DNA of 64,000 bases from the NCBI GenBank assembly GCA_022793335.1, contig JAAWCQ010000010.1:62001-126000 (forward strand). Reading direction: 5' to 3'. Position 1 is the stretch's first letter. Every line of letters begins with the position of its first letter. Of this stretch, positions 9,374 to 18,547 are shown one piece after another. Source of the stretch: Clostridia bacterium. Its GTDB lineage: Bacteria > Bacillota > Clostridia > Christensenellales > UBA1242. Under the pieces are notes generated by a model, which saw nothing but the letters and a program-made list of their open reading frames with translations, did not search any database and was not told the DNA's origin. Position numbers and translations under genes: made by a program.

Positions 9374-9973
9374 GTGAGTAAGTTATATTTTAAATATGGT
9401 GCAATGGGCAGTTCAAAGACGGCTCAAGCACTTATGTGCAGGTTTAATTATATACAGAAGGGCTTTGATGTATTTTTGTTTAAGCCTCAGGCTGATAATA
9501 GGTGCGTTGAAGATGGCATTCCAATGGTAAGCAGCAGAATTGGCCTTAAAAGTGAATGTATCGAATTTTCAAGAGAGGATGATTTTTTATCACTAAGTCG
9601 AAATTATGACATAATAAGACCTATGACGGTCATAATAATTGATGAAGCACAATTTTTGACAAGACAACAGGTTAATGAGCTTAAAGAAGTTTCACAAAAT
9701 TTGCCGGTGTTATGCTATGGTCTACTTACAAATTTCAAGACGGAATTGTTTGAAGGAAGCAAAAGGCTTGTTGAAATTGCTGACTCAATGACTGAAATTA
9801 AGTCGGTTTGCAAGTGTGGTAAGAAGGCGACAGTGAACGCTCGTATTATTGATGGAAAAATTGCAGCCGAAGGCGATGAGGTTTCAATCGGTGGTGATGA
9901 AAGCTATGAAGGAATGTGCTATTCATGTTTTTTAAAAAGAAAAACACAGGAAGAAAAGTTGTTGAATAAATAA
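9374..9973 (+). CDS. tdk: Thymidine kinase (type II)
   Basis: Product of 199 residues, the usual length. It phosphorylates thymidine for the dTMP salvage route. The Walker A loop is GAMGSSKT at residues 9-16, the catalytic glutamate is in DEAQF (E91), and C146, C148, C182 and C185 form the structural zinc site. The start is GTG at 9374, five bases after AAGGAG; no in-frame ATG would keep the P-loop strand. It stands alone between RNase R and phosphoketolase genes. The lasso-region sequence is well conserved, so activity is expected. Confidence 0.93.
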   Translation: MSKLYFKYGAMGSSKTAQALMCRFNYIQKGFDVFLFKPQADNRCVEDGIPMVSSRIGLKSECIEFSREDDFLSLSRNYDIIRPMTVIIIDEAQFLTRQQVNELKEVSQNLPVLCYGLLTNFKTELFEGSKRLVEIADSMTEIKSVCKCGKKATVNARIIDGKIAAEGDEVSIGGDESYEGMCYSCFLKRKTQEEKLLNK

Positions 9974-10065
9974 AATTTGAAGACAGCGTTATGGCATTAA
10001 AAATCATTTGTTTATAAGAAAATATAATGAAAATGCTTAAAAATTGTGATAATTTTAATGAATTA

Positions 10066-10079
10066 TGATAATCTTATCA
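10066..10079. promoter_or_regulatory. Palindrome upstream of phosphoketolase gene
   Basis: TGATAATCTTATCA is a perfect inverted repeat with a 2-base centre, 63 bases before the start. It could be an operator, but in AT-rich DNA this may be chance. Confidence 0.25.
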
Positions 10080-10141
10080 AAATTTATGTGAAATTTAATA
10101 AAAATGAAAGAGTGTGAAAAACACTGAAAAGGAGAATAAAT

Positions 10142-12481
10142 ATGGATAAAACAATGCTTGATGAAAAATATCTTGAGACTTTGGATAGGTACTTTCGTGC
10201 CTGCAACTATTTGTCAGCAGCACAACTTTATCTGCTGGATAATCCTCTTTTAAAAGAGCCTCTTAAAAAGGAACATATTAAAAAGAAGATTGTAGGGCAT
10301 TGGGGCACTGTTCCTGGACAAAATTTTGTTTATGCTCATCTTGACAGAGTAATTACTAAATATGACTTAAACATGCTTTTAATTTCTGGGCCAGGGCATG
10401 GCGGGAATTTCTTCCTTGCTAATTCATATTTGGAAGGAGTTTACAGTGAAGTTTATCCAGAGTGCAGCCAAGATAAGAAGGGAATGACAAAATTTTGCAA
10501 ACAATTCTCTTTCCCTTGTGGAGTTTCATCACATGTTGCTCCTGAGACACCTGGCTCTATTCATGAGGGTGGCGAGCTTGGTTATTCATTATTGCATGGT
10601 TTTGGTGCGGTGTTTGACAATAAAGACCTTATTGCAGCCGTTGTTGTTGGGGACGGAGAGGCTGAGACTGGCCCTCTGGCAACTTCATGGCACTCAAATA
10701 AGTTTTTAAATGCAAAAAATGATGGTGCTGTTTTACCTATCTTGCATTTAAATGGTTATAAGATTTCAAACCCAACAGTGCTTTCAAGAATAAGTGATAA
10801 AGAGCTTGAGAATTTCTTCTTAGGGTGTGGCTGGAAACCTTATTTTGTTGAAGGTGACGAGCCGATGGAAATGCACAAAAAAATGGCTGAGGCTATGGAT
10901 GAGTGCATAAGCCAAATTAAAGCTATTCAAAAATCGGCACGCGAGGATGGCAACAATGAAAGACCAATTTGGCCAATGATTATCCTTCGTGCGCCAAAAG
11001 GTTGGACAGGGCCTAAGGAAGTTGACGGCAAAACAATTGAGGGCACTTTCAGAGCTCATCAAGTGCCAATCTCGATGACTATGCCAGAACATTTGCAGCT
11101 GTTGGAAAGCTGGCTTAAAAGCTATAAACCAGAAGAGCTGTTTGATGATGATTACAAATTGAAGGCGGAAATTGTTGCTATTTTGCCTAAGGGTGACAAG
11201 AGGATTTCTGCCTGCCCAAACACCAATTGTGGTGCAAGCAAGCTTAATCTTCCAAATTTAAGAGATTTTGCAGTCGATATTGAAGGACATGGCAAGGTCA
11301 AAAAACAAGATATGCTTGAGCTTGGCAGTTATATAAAAGAAGTGTTCAAACTTAATAAAGAAAACAGAAATTATCGCGTTTTCAGTCCAGATGAGGCTAT
11401 GTCAAATAGACTTTATCATATTTTCGATGAAGAAAGGCGTGATTTTAATGGAACAATATATGAAAACGATGAATATCTTGCAGGTGATGGCAGAATTATG
11501 GACAGCTATTTAAGCGAACATGCCTGCGAGGGCTGGCTTGAAGGCTATATCTTGACAGGCAGACATGGAATGTTTGACAGTTATGAAGCTTTCATTCGAG
11601 TGGTTGACAGCATGGTTTCACAACATGCTAAGTGGCTGAAAGTTACAAGAGAGCTTTCTTGGCGCAGACCTATTTCATCTTTAAACCTTATCTTGACATC
11701 AAATGTATGGCAGCAAGACCATAATGGATATACCCATCAAGAGCCTGGTTTCTTGGACCATGTTGCAAACAAGAAATCAGAGATAACAAGAATTTATCTT
11801 CCACCTGATGCAAACACTCTTATTTCATGCTATGACCATTGCCAAGCAAGTTTAAATTATATAAATGTGATAGTTGCATCAAAACATCCAAGCTGGCAGT
11901 GGCTTAATATGGATGAAGCAATAGAGCATTGCACTGCGGGTTTAAGTGAATGGAAATGGGCAAGCACTTGCAAGGACGAAAAGCCAGACATTGTTATTGC
12001 GTGCGCTGGTGATACTCCAACGCTTGAGGCGCTTGCAACAGTCACTTTAATTAAAAAATATTTGCCAAAAGTCAAGGTTAAGTTTATAAATATTGTTGAT
12101 ATTATGAAACTTGAGTCAAATTACCAACATCCTCATGGGCTTAGCGATGAAGAATTTGACAAACTTTTCACGACAGATTTGCCAGTTATTTTCAATTTCC
12201 ATGGTTATCCAAAGTTTATTCATGACATGCTGTTGTTTAGGCATAACAAAAATATTTCTGTTCATGGTTATATGGAAGAGGGCACAATTACTACAGCGTT
12301 TGATATGAGAGTGCAAAATAAAGTTGACCGCTATCATTTGCTGCTTGAAGTAATTGAAAAGCTTGGCTTAAAAGAAGATAAGCTTGTAAAAGAAATTGAA
12401 GAAAAACTTAGTTATCATAAACAATATATTGCCGAATATGGCGTTGACATGCCAGAAATAGAAAACTGGAAATGGCAGTAA
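10142..12481 (+). CDS. xfp: Phosphoketolase (xylulose-5-P / fructose-6-P)
   Basis: Product of 779 residues, matching the family. This thiamine-diphosphate enzyme splits xylulose 5-phosphate (and often fructose 6-phosphate) with phosphate to give acetyl phosphate plus a shorter sugar phosphate, feeding ATP formation by acetate kinase. HWGTVPGQNF (near 52-61), ISGPGHGG, and GDGEAETGP (TPP and magnesium binding, about 180-188) are diagnostic, as are HNGYTHQEPGF and DANTLI in the second half. AAAAGGAGAA precedes the ATG. It is monocistronic, with a strong terminator at 12486. This suggests a heterofermentative or pentose-using lifestyle. Confidence 0.95.
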   Translation: MDKTMLDEKYLETLDRYFRACNYLSAAQLYLLDNPLLKEPLKKEHIKKKIVGHWGTVPGQNFVYAHLDRVITKYDLNMLLISGPGHGGNFFLANSYLEGVYSEVYPECSQDKKGMTKFCKQFSFPCGVSSHVAPETPGSIHEGGELGYSLLHGFGAVFDNKDLIAAVVVGDGEAETGPLATSWHSNKFLNAKNDGAVLPILHLNGYKISNPTVLSRISDKELENFFLGCGWKPYFVEGDEPMEMHKKMAEAMDECISQIKAIQKSAREDGNNERPIWPMIILRAPKGWTGPKEVDGKTIEGTFRAHQVPISMTMPEHLQLLESWLKSYKPEELFDDDYKLKAEIVAILPKGDKRISACPNTNCGASKLNLPNLRDFAVDIEGHGKVKKQDMLELGSYIKEVFKLNKENRNYRVFSPDEAMSNRLYHIFDEERRDFNGTIYENDEYLAGDGRIMDSYLSEHACEGWLEGYILTGRHGMFDSYEAFIRVVDSMVSQHAKWLKVTRELSWRRPISSLNLILTSNVWQQDHNGYTHQEPGFLDHVANKKSEITRIYLPPDANTLISCYDHCQASLNYINVIVASKHPSWQWLNMDEAIEHCTAGLSEWKWASTCKDEKPDIVIACAGDTPTLEALATVTLIKKYLPKVKVKFINIVDIMKLESNYQHPHGLSDEEFDKLFTTDLPVIFNFHGYPKFIHDMLLFRHNKNISVHGYMEEGTITTAFDMRVQNKVDRYHLLLEVIEKLGLKEDKLVKEIEEKLSYHKQYIAEYGVDMPEIENWKWQ

Positions 12482-12485
12482 AAAT

Positions 12486-12514
12486 AAAAGCAGATTATTT
12501 ATCTGCTTTTTTGT
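12486..12514 (+). terminator. Terminator after phosphoketolase gene
   Basis: AAAAGCAGAT and ATCTGCTTTT make a perfect 10-base stem with a 5-base loop, followed by T residues. Confidence 0.8.
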
Positions 12515-12533
12515 TTTTTAGTTATTTTCGATA

Positions 12534-12562
12534 TTGACAATAGGTGAGATTTTATATATAAT
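12534..12562 (+). promoter_or_regulatory. Perfect consensus sigma-A promoter
   Basis: TTGACA, 17-base spacer, TATAAT: an exact consensus match. It overlaps the first in-frame ATG of the next frame (12534), which therefore cannot be the translation start. Confidence 0.8.
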
Positions 12563-12587
12563 TGAAGAAGATAGAAAGGGGTGGAAA

Positions 12588-13127
12588 ATGAAAAAGAGTG
12601 AATTTATAAATAAGACAAAAGAAGAGCTTCAGGCTGCTCTTGAAGAGCTTTTATCTTATGAATTTCTTGAGGATGATGAGACAATTAAACTTGTAAAATT
12701 GTTGCTTTCAAACGATGCCGTTCTCAAAATGACAGCAAAAGAAAAAGATGGCAGAGCTCAACTTTGTGTGCTTGCAGAAACAATTAAAGGCCTTTCAGGC
12801 ATGTTGAAAATGGCTGAGAAAACTGAACAAGAAAGAATGGCAACTAGAGGCGTATCTGAAGAAGAGCTTTTGGCTGTTGTACTTGAAAGCAGCATGAATG
12901 GTATGAAAAAGGCAGCTGAGATTGAGGAAATGCTTGAAGAAGATGATGATATTGAAATCAGTGACCAAGATGTTTTAGCGGCAATTAAAACTGAAATTAA
13001 ACAAGCTTATGACTTTGATGAAGAAGAATTGGATGAAATTATTCAATCAAGTTATGAAAAAGCAAAAAATGATGATGATTTAGAGGGATTTGATTATCTC
13101 GGTGATGATGATATATCATTAAACTAG
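12588..13127 (+). CDS. Small acidic protein of unknown function
   Basis: Product of 179 residues from the ATG at 12588, with GAAAGGGGTGG upstream; the earlier ATG at 12534 lies inside the promoter. It is strongly acidic, rich in Glu and Asp, with helical heptad-like runs in the first half and a very acidic tail (EEDDD, DDDISLN). There is no signal peptide or membrane segment. It is monocistronic and driven by an exact consensus promoter, so high expression is likely. I recognise no family. An acidic cytoplasmic or nucleic-acid-mimic role would be speculation. Confidence 0.75.
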   Translation: MKKSEFINKTKEELQAALEELLSYEFLEDDETIKLVKLLLSNDAVLKMTAKEKDGRAQLCVLAETIKGLSGMLKMAEKTEQERMATRGVSEEELLAVVLESSMNGMKKAAEIEEMLEEDDDIEISDQDVLAAIKTEIKQAYDFDEEELDEIIQSSYEKAKNDDDLEGFDYLGDDDISLN

Positions 13128-13142
13128 TATAATAAAAAAAAT

Positions 13143-13170
13143 AAAATCAGGCTTCAGCCTGATTTTTTGT
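13143..13170. terminator. Bidirectional terminator
   Basis: AATCAGGC and GCCTGATT form the stem with a TTCA loop. A-rich and T-rich flanks on both sides serve the acidic protein gene and the convergent oxidoreductase gene. Confidence 0.8.
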
Positions 13171-13196
13171 TTTACTTAGAAAGGTTTAATTGTTTT

Positions 13197-14822
13197 TTAT
13201 AAAGTTTTATAAATTGCTTCAGCGACTTTTATTCCATCTTGTGCACTTGTAATTATGCCGCCTGCATATCCAGCACCTTCACCAACAGGATAGATGCCTT
13301 TGATGCTGCTTTGAAAAGTTTCATCTCTTACAATAGTAAGCGGACAGCTGCTTCTTGATTCAATTGCAATCAAAATATTGTCAGCATTGGCAAAGCCGCT
13401 TAGTTTTTTGTTTAACAAAGGCAGTGCCTCTTTTAAGCTTTCAGTTACAAAATTCGGCAAACATTTTGAAATGTCAGTAAATTTAACTTTTGGTGTGTAA
13501 GAAGGAGCAATCGTGCTTTTTAAATATTCTTTTCCTTCTCTTAAATGTAAAAATTCTTTAACTGTTTGAGCAGGGGCAGAATAGTCTTTGCCGCCAAGCT
13601 CGAAAGCAAGCTTCTCATATTTTTCTTGCATTTTTATTCCAGCCAGAGGGTGAGTAGAGCCAAAATCATCAGGGTAAACATTGACAAGAAGTGCAGAATT
13701 TGCGTTCTCGCCATTTCTAGCAAAATAACTCATTCCATTGGTTACAATTTCGCCCTCATTTGAAGATGATGCTACCACTTGTCCGCCAGGACACATACAA
13801 AAGGTGAAAACACTTCTTCCATTTTGAAGGTGAGTGACAAGCTTATAATCGGCGTTTGGAAGTGCTTTGTCGTAATTTTTGCCATATTGGCCAATATTGA
13901 TTTCCTCTTGCTTGCTTTCAATTCTTACTCCCATTGCAAATGGCTTTTGTTTGATATTTAACCCATTTTTATAAAGCATTTCAAAACTGTCTCGAGCGCT
14001 GTGCCCAAGACATAAAAGAAGATGATTTGTTTCAATATAAAGGGCTATATTGTCGTCAGTATTTTTTCTACTATCATTGCAGCTTTCTTTCTCATTTTCA
14101 ACTTTTTCGATGAAAACGCCACAAATTTGATTGTTTTTTATAGAAATATCAGTCATTTTATGTGAAAAAAGTATTTTTCCGCCTAGATTTATAATTTCTT
14201 CGCGAATATTTTTTACTACATTTTGTAAGTTATCGCTGCCAATATGCGGCTTTGAAAGATAAAGTATTTCTTTAGGAGCGCCATGTAAGTATAGCTCATT
14301 TATGACCTTTTTAGTAATCTCGTTGCTGGTGTTTGAATTAAGCTTTCCATCACTGAAAGTGCCAGCACCGCCTTCGCCAAATTGTACATTGCTGAATTTG
14401 TTAAGTTTACCTTGTTGCCAAAAGTTTTCAACATCTATTTTACGCTCATCAACACATTTACCTTGCTCTATAATGATGGGCTTTAACCCCATTTTTGCCA
14501 GTGCAAGTCCAGCAAATATTCCACTTGGTCCAAAGCCTACAATAATAGGTGATTTTTCAAGCTCTATCGTCTGATATTCAAGTCCATTTCTGTCAAAATT
14601 GAATTTTAAATCTTTAAATTTTTCTTCCTCTTTTTCATTTAATGTCAAAGCTAGACTAGCGATATATTTGATATTGTTTTTACGCCTTGCATCAAGTGAA
14701 AGTTTAATATATTCCACATTTTTAATGTTTTTTGACAAAATTTTAAGCTTTTTTGCGCAAATTTCTTTAATTATATCAATATTATGCCTTATAGGCAGAA
14801 TTATGTTGTCAAGTTTAATCAT
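13197..14822 (-). CDS. FAD-dependent dehydrogenase, uncharacterised family
   Basis: Product of 541 residues. The dinucleotide-binding GFGPSG lies at 96-101, after an N-terminal domain of about 90 residues. A second flavin-family signature, FGEGGAGTFSDGKL, occurs near 150, and the FAD-binding C-terminal GEGAGYAGGI near 515. This corresponds to the large FAD-dependent dehydrogenase family found widely in Bacillota, whose substrate is unknown. Its ATG overlaps the stop of the upstream flavoprotein gene by four bases (ATGA), so the two are translationally coupled and may act on related substrates. Cys-rich segments that would suggest an iron-sulfur cluster are not present. Confidence 0.85.
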   Translation of the reverse strand: MIKLDNIILPIRHNIDIIKEICAKKLKILSKNIKNVEYIKLSLDARRKNNIKYIASLALTLNEKEEEKFKDLKFNFDRNGLEYQTIELEKSPIIVGFGPSGIFAGLALAKMGLKPIIIEQGKCVDERKIDVENFWQQGKLNKFSNVQFGEGGAGTFSDGKLNSNTSNEITKKVINELYLHGAPKEILYLSKPHIGSDNLQNVVKNIREEIINLGGKILFSHKMTDISIKNNQICGVFIEKVENEKESCNDSRKNTDDNIALYIETNHLLLCLGHSARDSFEMLYKNGLNIKQKPFAMGVRIESKQEEINIGQYGKNYDKALPNADYKLVTHLQNGRSVFTFCMCPGGQVVASSSNEGEIVTNGMSYFARNGENANSALLVNVYPDDFGSTHPLAGIKMQEKYEKLAFELGGKDYSAPAQTVKEFLHLREGKEYLKSTIAPSYTPKVKFTDISKCLPNFVTESLKEALPLLNKKLSGFANADNILIAIESRSSCPLTIVRDETFQSSIKGIYPVGEGAGYAGGIITSAQDGIKVAEAIYKTL

Positions 14823-15985
14823 AAAGTTTCACCCACAATATAACCACTTGTCCATGCCCATTGGAGATTATAGCCACCGCATTTTCCGTCAATATCGCAA
14901 ATTTCACCGCAAAAATATAGACCGGAATAAGCTTTGCTTTCAAGGTTGTTGTTTAGGGCATTTAAAAGCACGCCGCCAGAATAAACTTGATTGTTGTTGT
15001 AAAATCCTGCAAAGCTGAAAGTTGAATTTTTTATAGCTGAGACAATAAGCTTAATTTCGTTTTTGCTAAGTTGCAAAGAAAGCCTATCTTCATTTATTTT
15101 GCATTTGTTTAATATGTGCCATCCAAGCTGTGGCAATAAAAGCCCATCAAACATTTTATTGATTGGAAGGGCAAGCTTTTTTCTGCTTTCTAATAAATGT
15201 TCAAGCTCAGTTACTGAAAAGCTTGGAAGAAGATCCAAAATTATTTTGGCATTTTTTATTTCGCCTCTTGCAAAGAGGGTGGAAGCGTTGAAGGCAACAA
15301 TGCCACTTAATCCACTGTCTTTAAATAAAATTTCGCCTTTTTCTTTAAATAGCTTTTTGCCATTTTCTTCTATTGTAAGAAGGGCGGGAGAGAGACGGCA
15401 GCCATCAAGTATTTTTGTTTTTTCAGTTTTGATTGCTGCAAGACTAGGTTGAAAATTATTATAAGGAATTTTGAATTTTTGTAATATTTCTTCCATACTT
15501 TTTCCACCACACGCAATGACAACTTTTTTTGATACAAATTCGCCTTTGTCTGTTTTGACAATATATTTTTCATCTTTAAAAATAATGTCAAGACATGTTT
15601 GATTTAATTCGGCAGAAATGTTTTTAAACTTACCAATTTCATTGTTTAAAACATCAATCACGCTTTTTGCGCTGTTTGTAATAGGGTATACTCGACCTTC
15701 ATTGTCAGAAAAAGTTATAAGCCCCAATTGGTTAAACCATTCAATTGTCTGCGTAGGTGAAAAACGATTGATAAAACTGTCAATGCTTTGGTTGTAATAA
15801 AGTAAGCTCGGTAATATGTTAAGGTTTGTAAGATTGCATCTTCCATTCCCAGTCACCATCAACTTTTTGCCAAGTGAGGCATTTTTGTCAATTATCAAAA
15901 TATTCTTGTTCTTTTTTGCAGCTTGCAGGGCAGTAATGCAACCAGATGCTCCGCCACCTATAATAATAACATCATAAATTTTCAT
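14819..15985 (-). CDS. HI0933/BaiN-type flavoprotein oxidoreductase
   Basis: Product of 388 residues. The N-terminus carries IIGGGASG (Rossmann FAD site), followed by DKNASLGKKL and TGNGRCNLTN, which is the hallmark of the HI0933 family, and ends with GGYNLQWAWTSG. Relatives include BaiN, a bile-acid 3-oxo-steroid reductase, but most members have no assigned substrate. It is the first gene of a two-gene operon. No Shine-Dalgarno precedes the ATG; TATTAT sits six bases upstream, so the message may be leaderless. Confidence 0.88.
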   Translation of the reverse strand: MKIYDVIIIGGGASGCITALQAAKKNKNILIIDKNASLGKKLMVTGNGRCNLTNLNILPSLLYYNQSIDSFINRFSPTQTIEWFNQLGLITFSDNEGRVYPITNSAKSVIDVLNNEIGKFKNISAELNQTCLDIIFKDEKYIVKTDKGEFVSKKVVIACGGKSMEEILQKFKIPYNNFQPSLAAIKTEKTKILDGCRLSPALLTIEENGKKLFKEKGEILFKDSGLSGIVAFNASTLFARGEIKNAKIILDLLPSFSVTELEHLLESRKKLALPINKMFDGLLLPQLGWHILNKCKINEDRLSLQLSKNEIKLIVSAIKNSTFSFAGFYNNNQVYSGGVLLNALNNNLESKAYSGLYFCGEICDIDGKCGGYNLQWAWTSGYIVGETL

Positions 15986-16490
15986 GACTTAATAATAACA
16001 TACTTTTGCTGAAAATAACAATAAAATAATTGAAAAGTTTTGAAATACAAACTTAAAAAAATATCCAAACATTTATATGATGATATATCTTAAACTTCGA
16101 GCATAATTTTATTATAAAAATTCCTTGCTTTTCATTTAATAATTTGATATAATTTTATTATCTTGTAAGGAAGAGTAAAACAAGAAAAAGCCTAAAATAG
16201 AGAAAACTTCTTAAAGATTTTAATAACAGGAAACATCTCAAAAACCTCAATTTACATTAAAAACACTTTAACTCTCAATTTATATAAAAAGTTAAATCTC
16301 CCATATCTACAAATCATATATGTTCCCATAGTAAAGTGGATATTACAAACCCATCCTAATATGATGTCCTACCATTTTAGGTAATCGCTATACTCCTTAT
16401 AAATAAAGGAGTATAACGACTTAAAAGAAAAGCAAGAATAAAATCTTCATACCAATTCTTCATACAACTTGATATTTTCTATATTTTTAT
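15986..16490. other. Intergenic region before tRNA-Arg
   Basis: About 500 bases without a supported gene. It contains the -10-like box of the flavoprotein operon at its left end and a strong inverted repeat at 16389-16415. No reading frame with a ribosome binding site was seen. Confidence 0.5.
16389..16415. repeat. Inverted repeat upstream of tRNA-Arg
   Basis: TATACTCCTT and AAGGAGTATA are perfect 10-base arms with a 7-base spacer, about 75 bases before the tRNA. No T-run follows, so it is not an obvious terminator. It resembles the CTCCTA-type inverted repeats at the two element junctions. Confidence 0.45.
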
Positions 16491-16567
16491 GTTTCCGTAG
16501 CTCAGCAGGACAGAGCACTTCCCTCCTAAGGAAGGGGTCGGGCGTTCGAATCGCCCCGGGAACACCA
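16491..16567 (+). tRNA. tRNA-Arg (anticodon CCT), reconstituted at an integration site
   Basis: GTTTCCG pairs with CGGGAAC in the acceptor stem. The anticodon stem CTTCC/GGAAG encloses the loop CTCCTAA (anticodon CCT), the T-arm is GGGCG/CGCCC with a TTCGAAT loop, and CCA is encoded. All arms pair, so the tRNA should work. The 3' half from 16523 was probably supplied by the adjacent element, since two other 3' halves with the same CTCCTAAG core lie downstream at 20931 and 29149. Confidence 0.93.
16523..16530 (+). other. Attachment core (left) of tandem elements
   Basis: CTCCTAAG in the tRNA anticodon loop is shared with 20931-20938 and 29149-29156. It marks the likely crossover of element A. 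Confidence 0.6.
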
Positions 16568-16570
16568 ATT

Positions 16571-16590
16571 AAGCCCTTGCGGGCTTTTTT
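16571..16590 (+). terminator. tRNA-Arg terminator
   Basis: AAGCCC-TTGC-GGGCTT with a T-tract, four bases after CCA. It also faces the 3' end of the integrase gene. Confidence 0.75.
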
Positions 16591-16592
16591 CA

Positions 16593-17951
16593 TTAGCAGT
16601 ATTTATCGTCAAATAGGTTTGCCGTTGTGTCTTCATCTTCTGCTAGATAGTGGGAATATACTTTTAAAATCATACTAGCATCACAATGTCCTACATTTCT
16701 TGCAATGACTTTTACAGATACGCCATCTCTTAATTGTAAAGTAATATGAGTATGTCTTAAAGAATGTGGGGTAACTTTTCTAATTCCATTTTTAATTAAG
16801 ATATATGTCAGCCAATGATTTATGGTTTCGGGATTGATAGGTGTGCCATTATCTAAAACCATAAGTCTATCGGTGTCGTGGAAATAGTCGCCAAGTCTTT
16901 CTTTTTCATTAATATACCAATTTTTATATGCAATTAGAATTTCGTTTAGGTAATTGCATATTTTTATCACTCTTTTAGATTTCTCTGTTTTTGGTGCTTT
17001 GGTTATTAGCCCAACCCTTGGAATAAAAATCAAGTTCCTATTAATAGAAATCTTATGCTCAAATAGGTTGATATCTTTCCATTCAAGTCCACACAATTCG
17101 CTTTTTCTCATTCCTGTATAAAACAAAATTGCAACAGCAGTTTTTATTTTTATATTTTCTTCTCGTTTAATTGCGGCTATTAGTTGTAAAGTTTCCACAT
17201 AAGACAATATGTCTTTTTCTTTTAATTGTCCGCTAATCATATTTTTAATAGATTTAGAACTTGCAACATTTCTGTTTACATATTCATTTTCTACTGCATA
17301 ATTTAAAATTGCATTAAGCGTTCGTCTATATTTCAATTTACTCTCCTTTGAATAAAGTCTTGTTTCGTTTGTAATTTCAAAATAATCTGTCATCTTAAAG
17401 CCTAAACATTTGGCAAGAGCAGTGGCAGTTTCAATTTGAACGATTTTTCCTTTTCTTATCATTTGCATAGTGATTCTATTAAACCCACATTCTTCGCTAA
17501 CAAGTCCAATCTTTTGGCTTGCTAAAAACTCATCAATAGGCTTAGTAAGTCTTGCTCGTGAAGTTTTAATAGTGCGGTTGTTAAGATAAACAAAAATTCT
17601 TTCGCAGTCTGCACGAGTAATTGTCTTTAAAGGCTTTGAGCCAATAAATCTGTTTAAATCAGAAATTATCTTTTCACAATTAACAAGATAAGTTTGACTT
17701 TTTGAGCCTTGCCCCGCATTTAGCCATTGCTCGGCACATTCACTGAAAGTCAAATCTTGCTTTGTTACTTTCGGGCTTGTCCTAACTTTTTCTTCAAACT
17801 CCGCCGCCATGCGATTTATATATCTTGTAATTTCAGCCTGTTTCATATTCTCTGGGGCTTTTATCGTAGTTGAAACAAATTTCCCATTTGTTTTAACTTG
17901 AATGGTGTAAGATTTTCCATTCTTTAATTTATGCTCGATTATGCTAGCCAT
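16593..17951 (-). CDS. int: Tyrosine recombinase (integrase) of element A
   Basis: Product of 452 residues. Catalytic residues of the tyrosine recombinase family are visible: R282 in TGMRKSE, H396 and R399 in HSLRH, H422 in VGHCDAS and the nucleophile Y432. Residues 1-60 look like an arm-type DNA-binding beta-sheet domain. The core-binding domain is interrupted around 135-195 by a segment resembling an Xre-type helix-turn-helix (GKIVQIETATALAKCLG), also seen in the second integrase at 23445. It lies just inside the tRNA-Arg site. It should catalyse element integration and, with the excisionase, excision. GGAGAT precedes the ATG. Confidence 0.93.
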   Translation of the reverse strand: MASIIEHKLKNGKSYTIQVKTNGKFVSTTIKAPENMKQAEITRYINRMAAEFEEKVRTSPKVTKQDLTFSECAEQWLNAGQGSKSQTYLVNCEKIISDLNRFIGSKPLKTITRADCERIFVYLNNRTIKTSRARLTKPIDEFLASQKIGLVSEECGFNRITMQMIRKGKIVQIETATALAKCLGFKMTDYFEITNETRLYSKESKLKYRRTLNAILNYAVENEYVNRNVASSKSIKNMISGQLKEKDILSYVETLQLIAAIKREENIKIKTAVAILFYTGMRKSELCGLEWKDINLFEHKISINRNLIFIPRVGLITKAPKTEKSKRVIKICNYLNEILIAYKNWYINEKERLGDYFHDTDRLMVLDNGTPINPETINHWLTYILIKNGIRKVTPHSLRHTHITLQLRDGVSVKVIARNVGHCDASMILKVYSHYLAEDEDTTANLFDDKYC

Positions 17952-17965
17952 TTTATAATCTCCTT

Positions 17966-18148
17966 TTATGCTATATCTAAAAATTTAACGAGTTCGTCAT
18001 AATTGACTAAATACTTACAACCTGCTTTTAGGCAAGGCACTTGTTTCTTTCGACACATATCACGAATGAAATATTCGCTAATAGCAGAATTTGGATCTTC
18101 TGCTTTAATCAATACGTGACATTCCTTGATTGTTCTATATTTTTTCAT
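17966..18148 (-). CDS. xis: Excisionase-like small DNA-binding protein
   Basis: Product of 60 residues with GGAGGT before the ATG, ending 14 bases before the integrase start. The form is a MerR/Xis-like winged helix: IKECHVLIKAEDPNSAISEY, then an RDMCRKKQVPCLKAG recognition segment and a VNYDELVKFL end. Such proteins bend DNA to direct excision and can control integrase expression. The element B counterpart at 24851 has the same layout and position. Confidence 0.75.
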   Translation of the reverse strand: MKKYRTIKECHVLIKAEDPNSAISEYFIRDMCRKKQVPCLKAGCKYLVNYDELVKFLDIA

Positions 18149-18547
18149 TGTTTACCTCCTTTTCCCAAAATTTTGTCAAAAATTTCATCGATCGGTTATT
18201 TCAAAACTTATTCATTCGTTACGGTATATTATATAAAGTTTTTGTCGAAAATCTGACCCTACTTTCTCTGCGAAGAATATATTTTCTTGTCGAAATTCGT
18301 GAAAAATGTCAAAAAATAGGACTAGTCGAGATGACTAGCCCTAAAAAGTTTCAATTTTAAGTTCTTTTTTAATCTTTTGCTGCATACATTAATTCCCTTA
18401 TTTTTCATGTGTAAATCACTATATTTTAGACAAAAGGTTTTATACAATAGATTTTATAATATAAATCATTCTGCCTTTAAAATCATGTGTATATCACTTT
18501 AAATTTACATATAAACATTACTATATAGGTATTTTTTAATATTTATA
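18149..18547. other. Intergenic region in element A
   Basis: About 400 bases. It holds the likely promoter region of the xis-int pair (TATAAT-like boxes on the minus strand near 18229) and a minus-strand terminator at 18311-18342. No supported small gene. Confidence 0.45.
18311..18342 (-). terminator. Minus-strand terminator after membrane protein gene
   Basis: Read on the minus strand, AGGGCTAGTC and GACTAGTCCT pair with one mismatch around a 5-base loop and run into ATTTTTT. Confidence 0.6.

Noticed and set aside
12534..12587. Upstream ATG extending the acidic protein
   Set aside because: It coincides with the -35 box of an exact consensus promoter.
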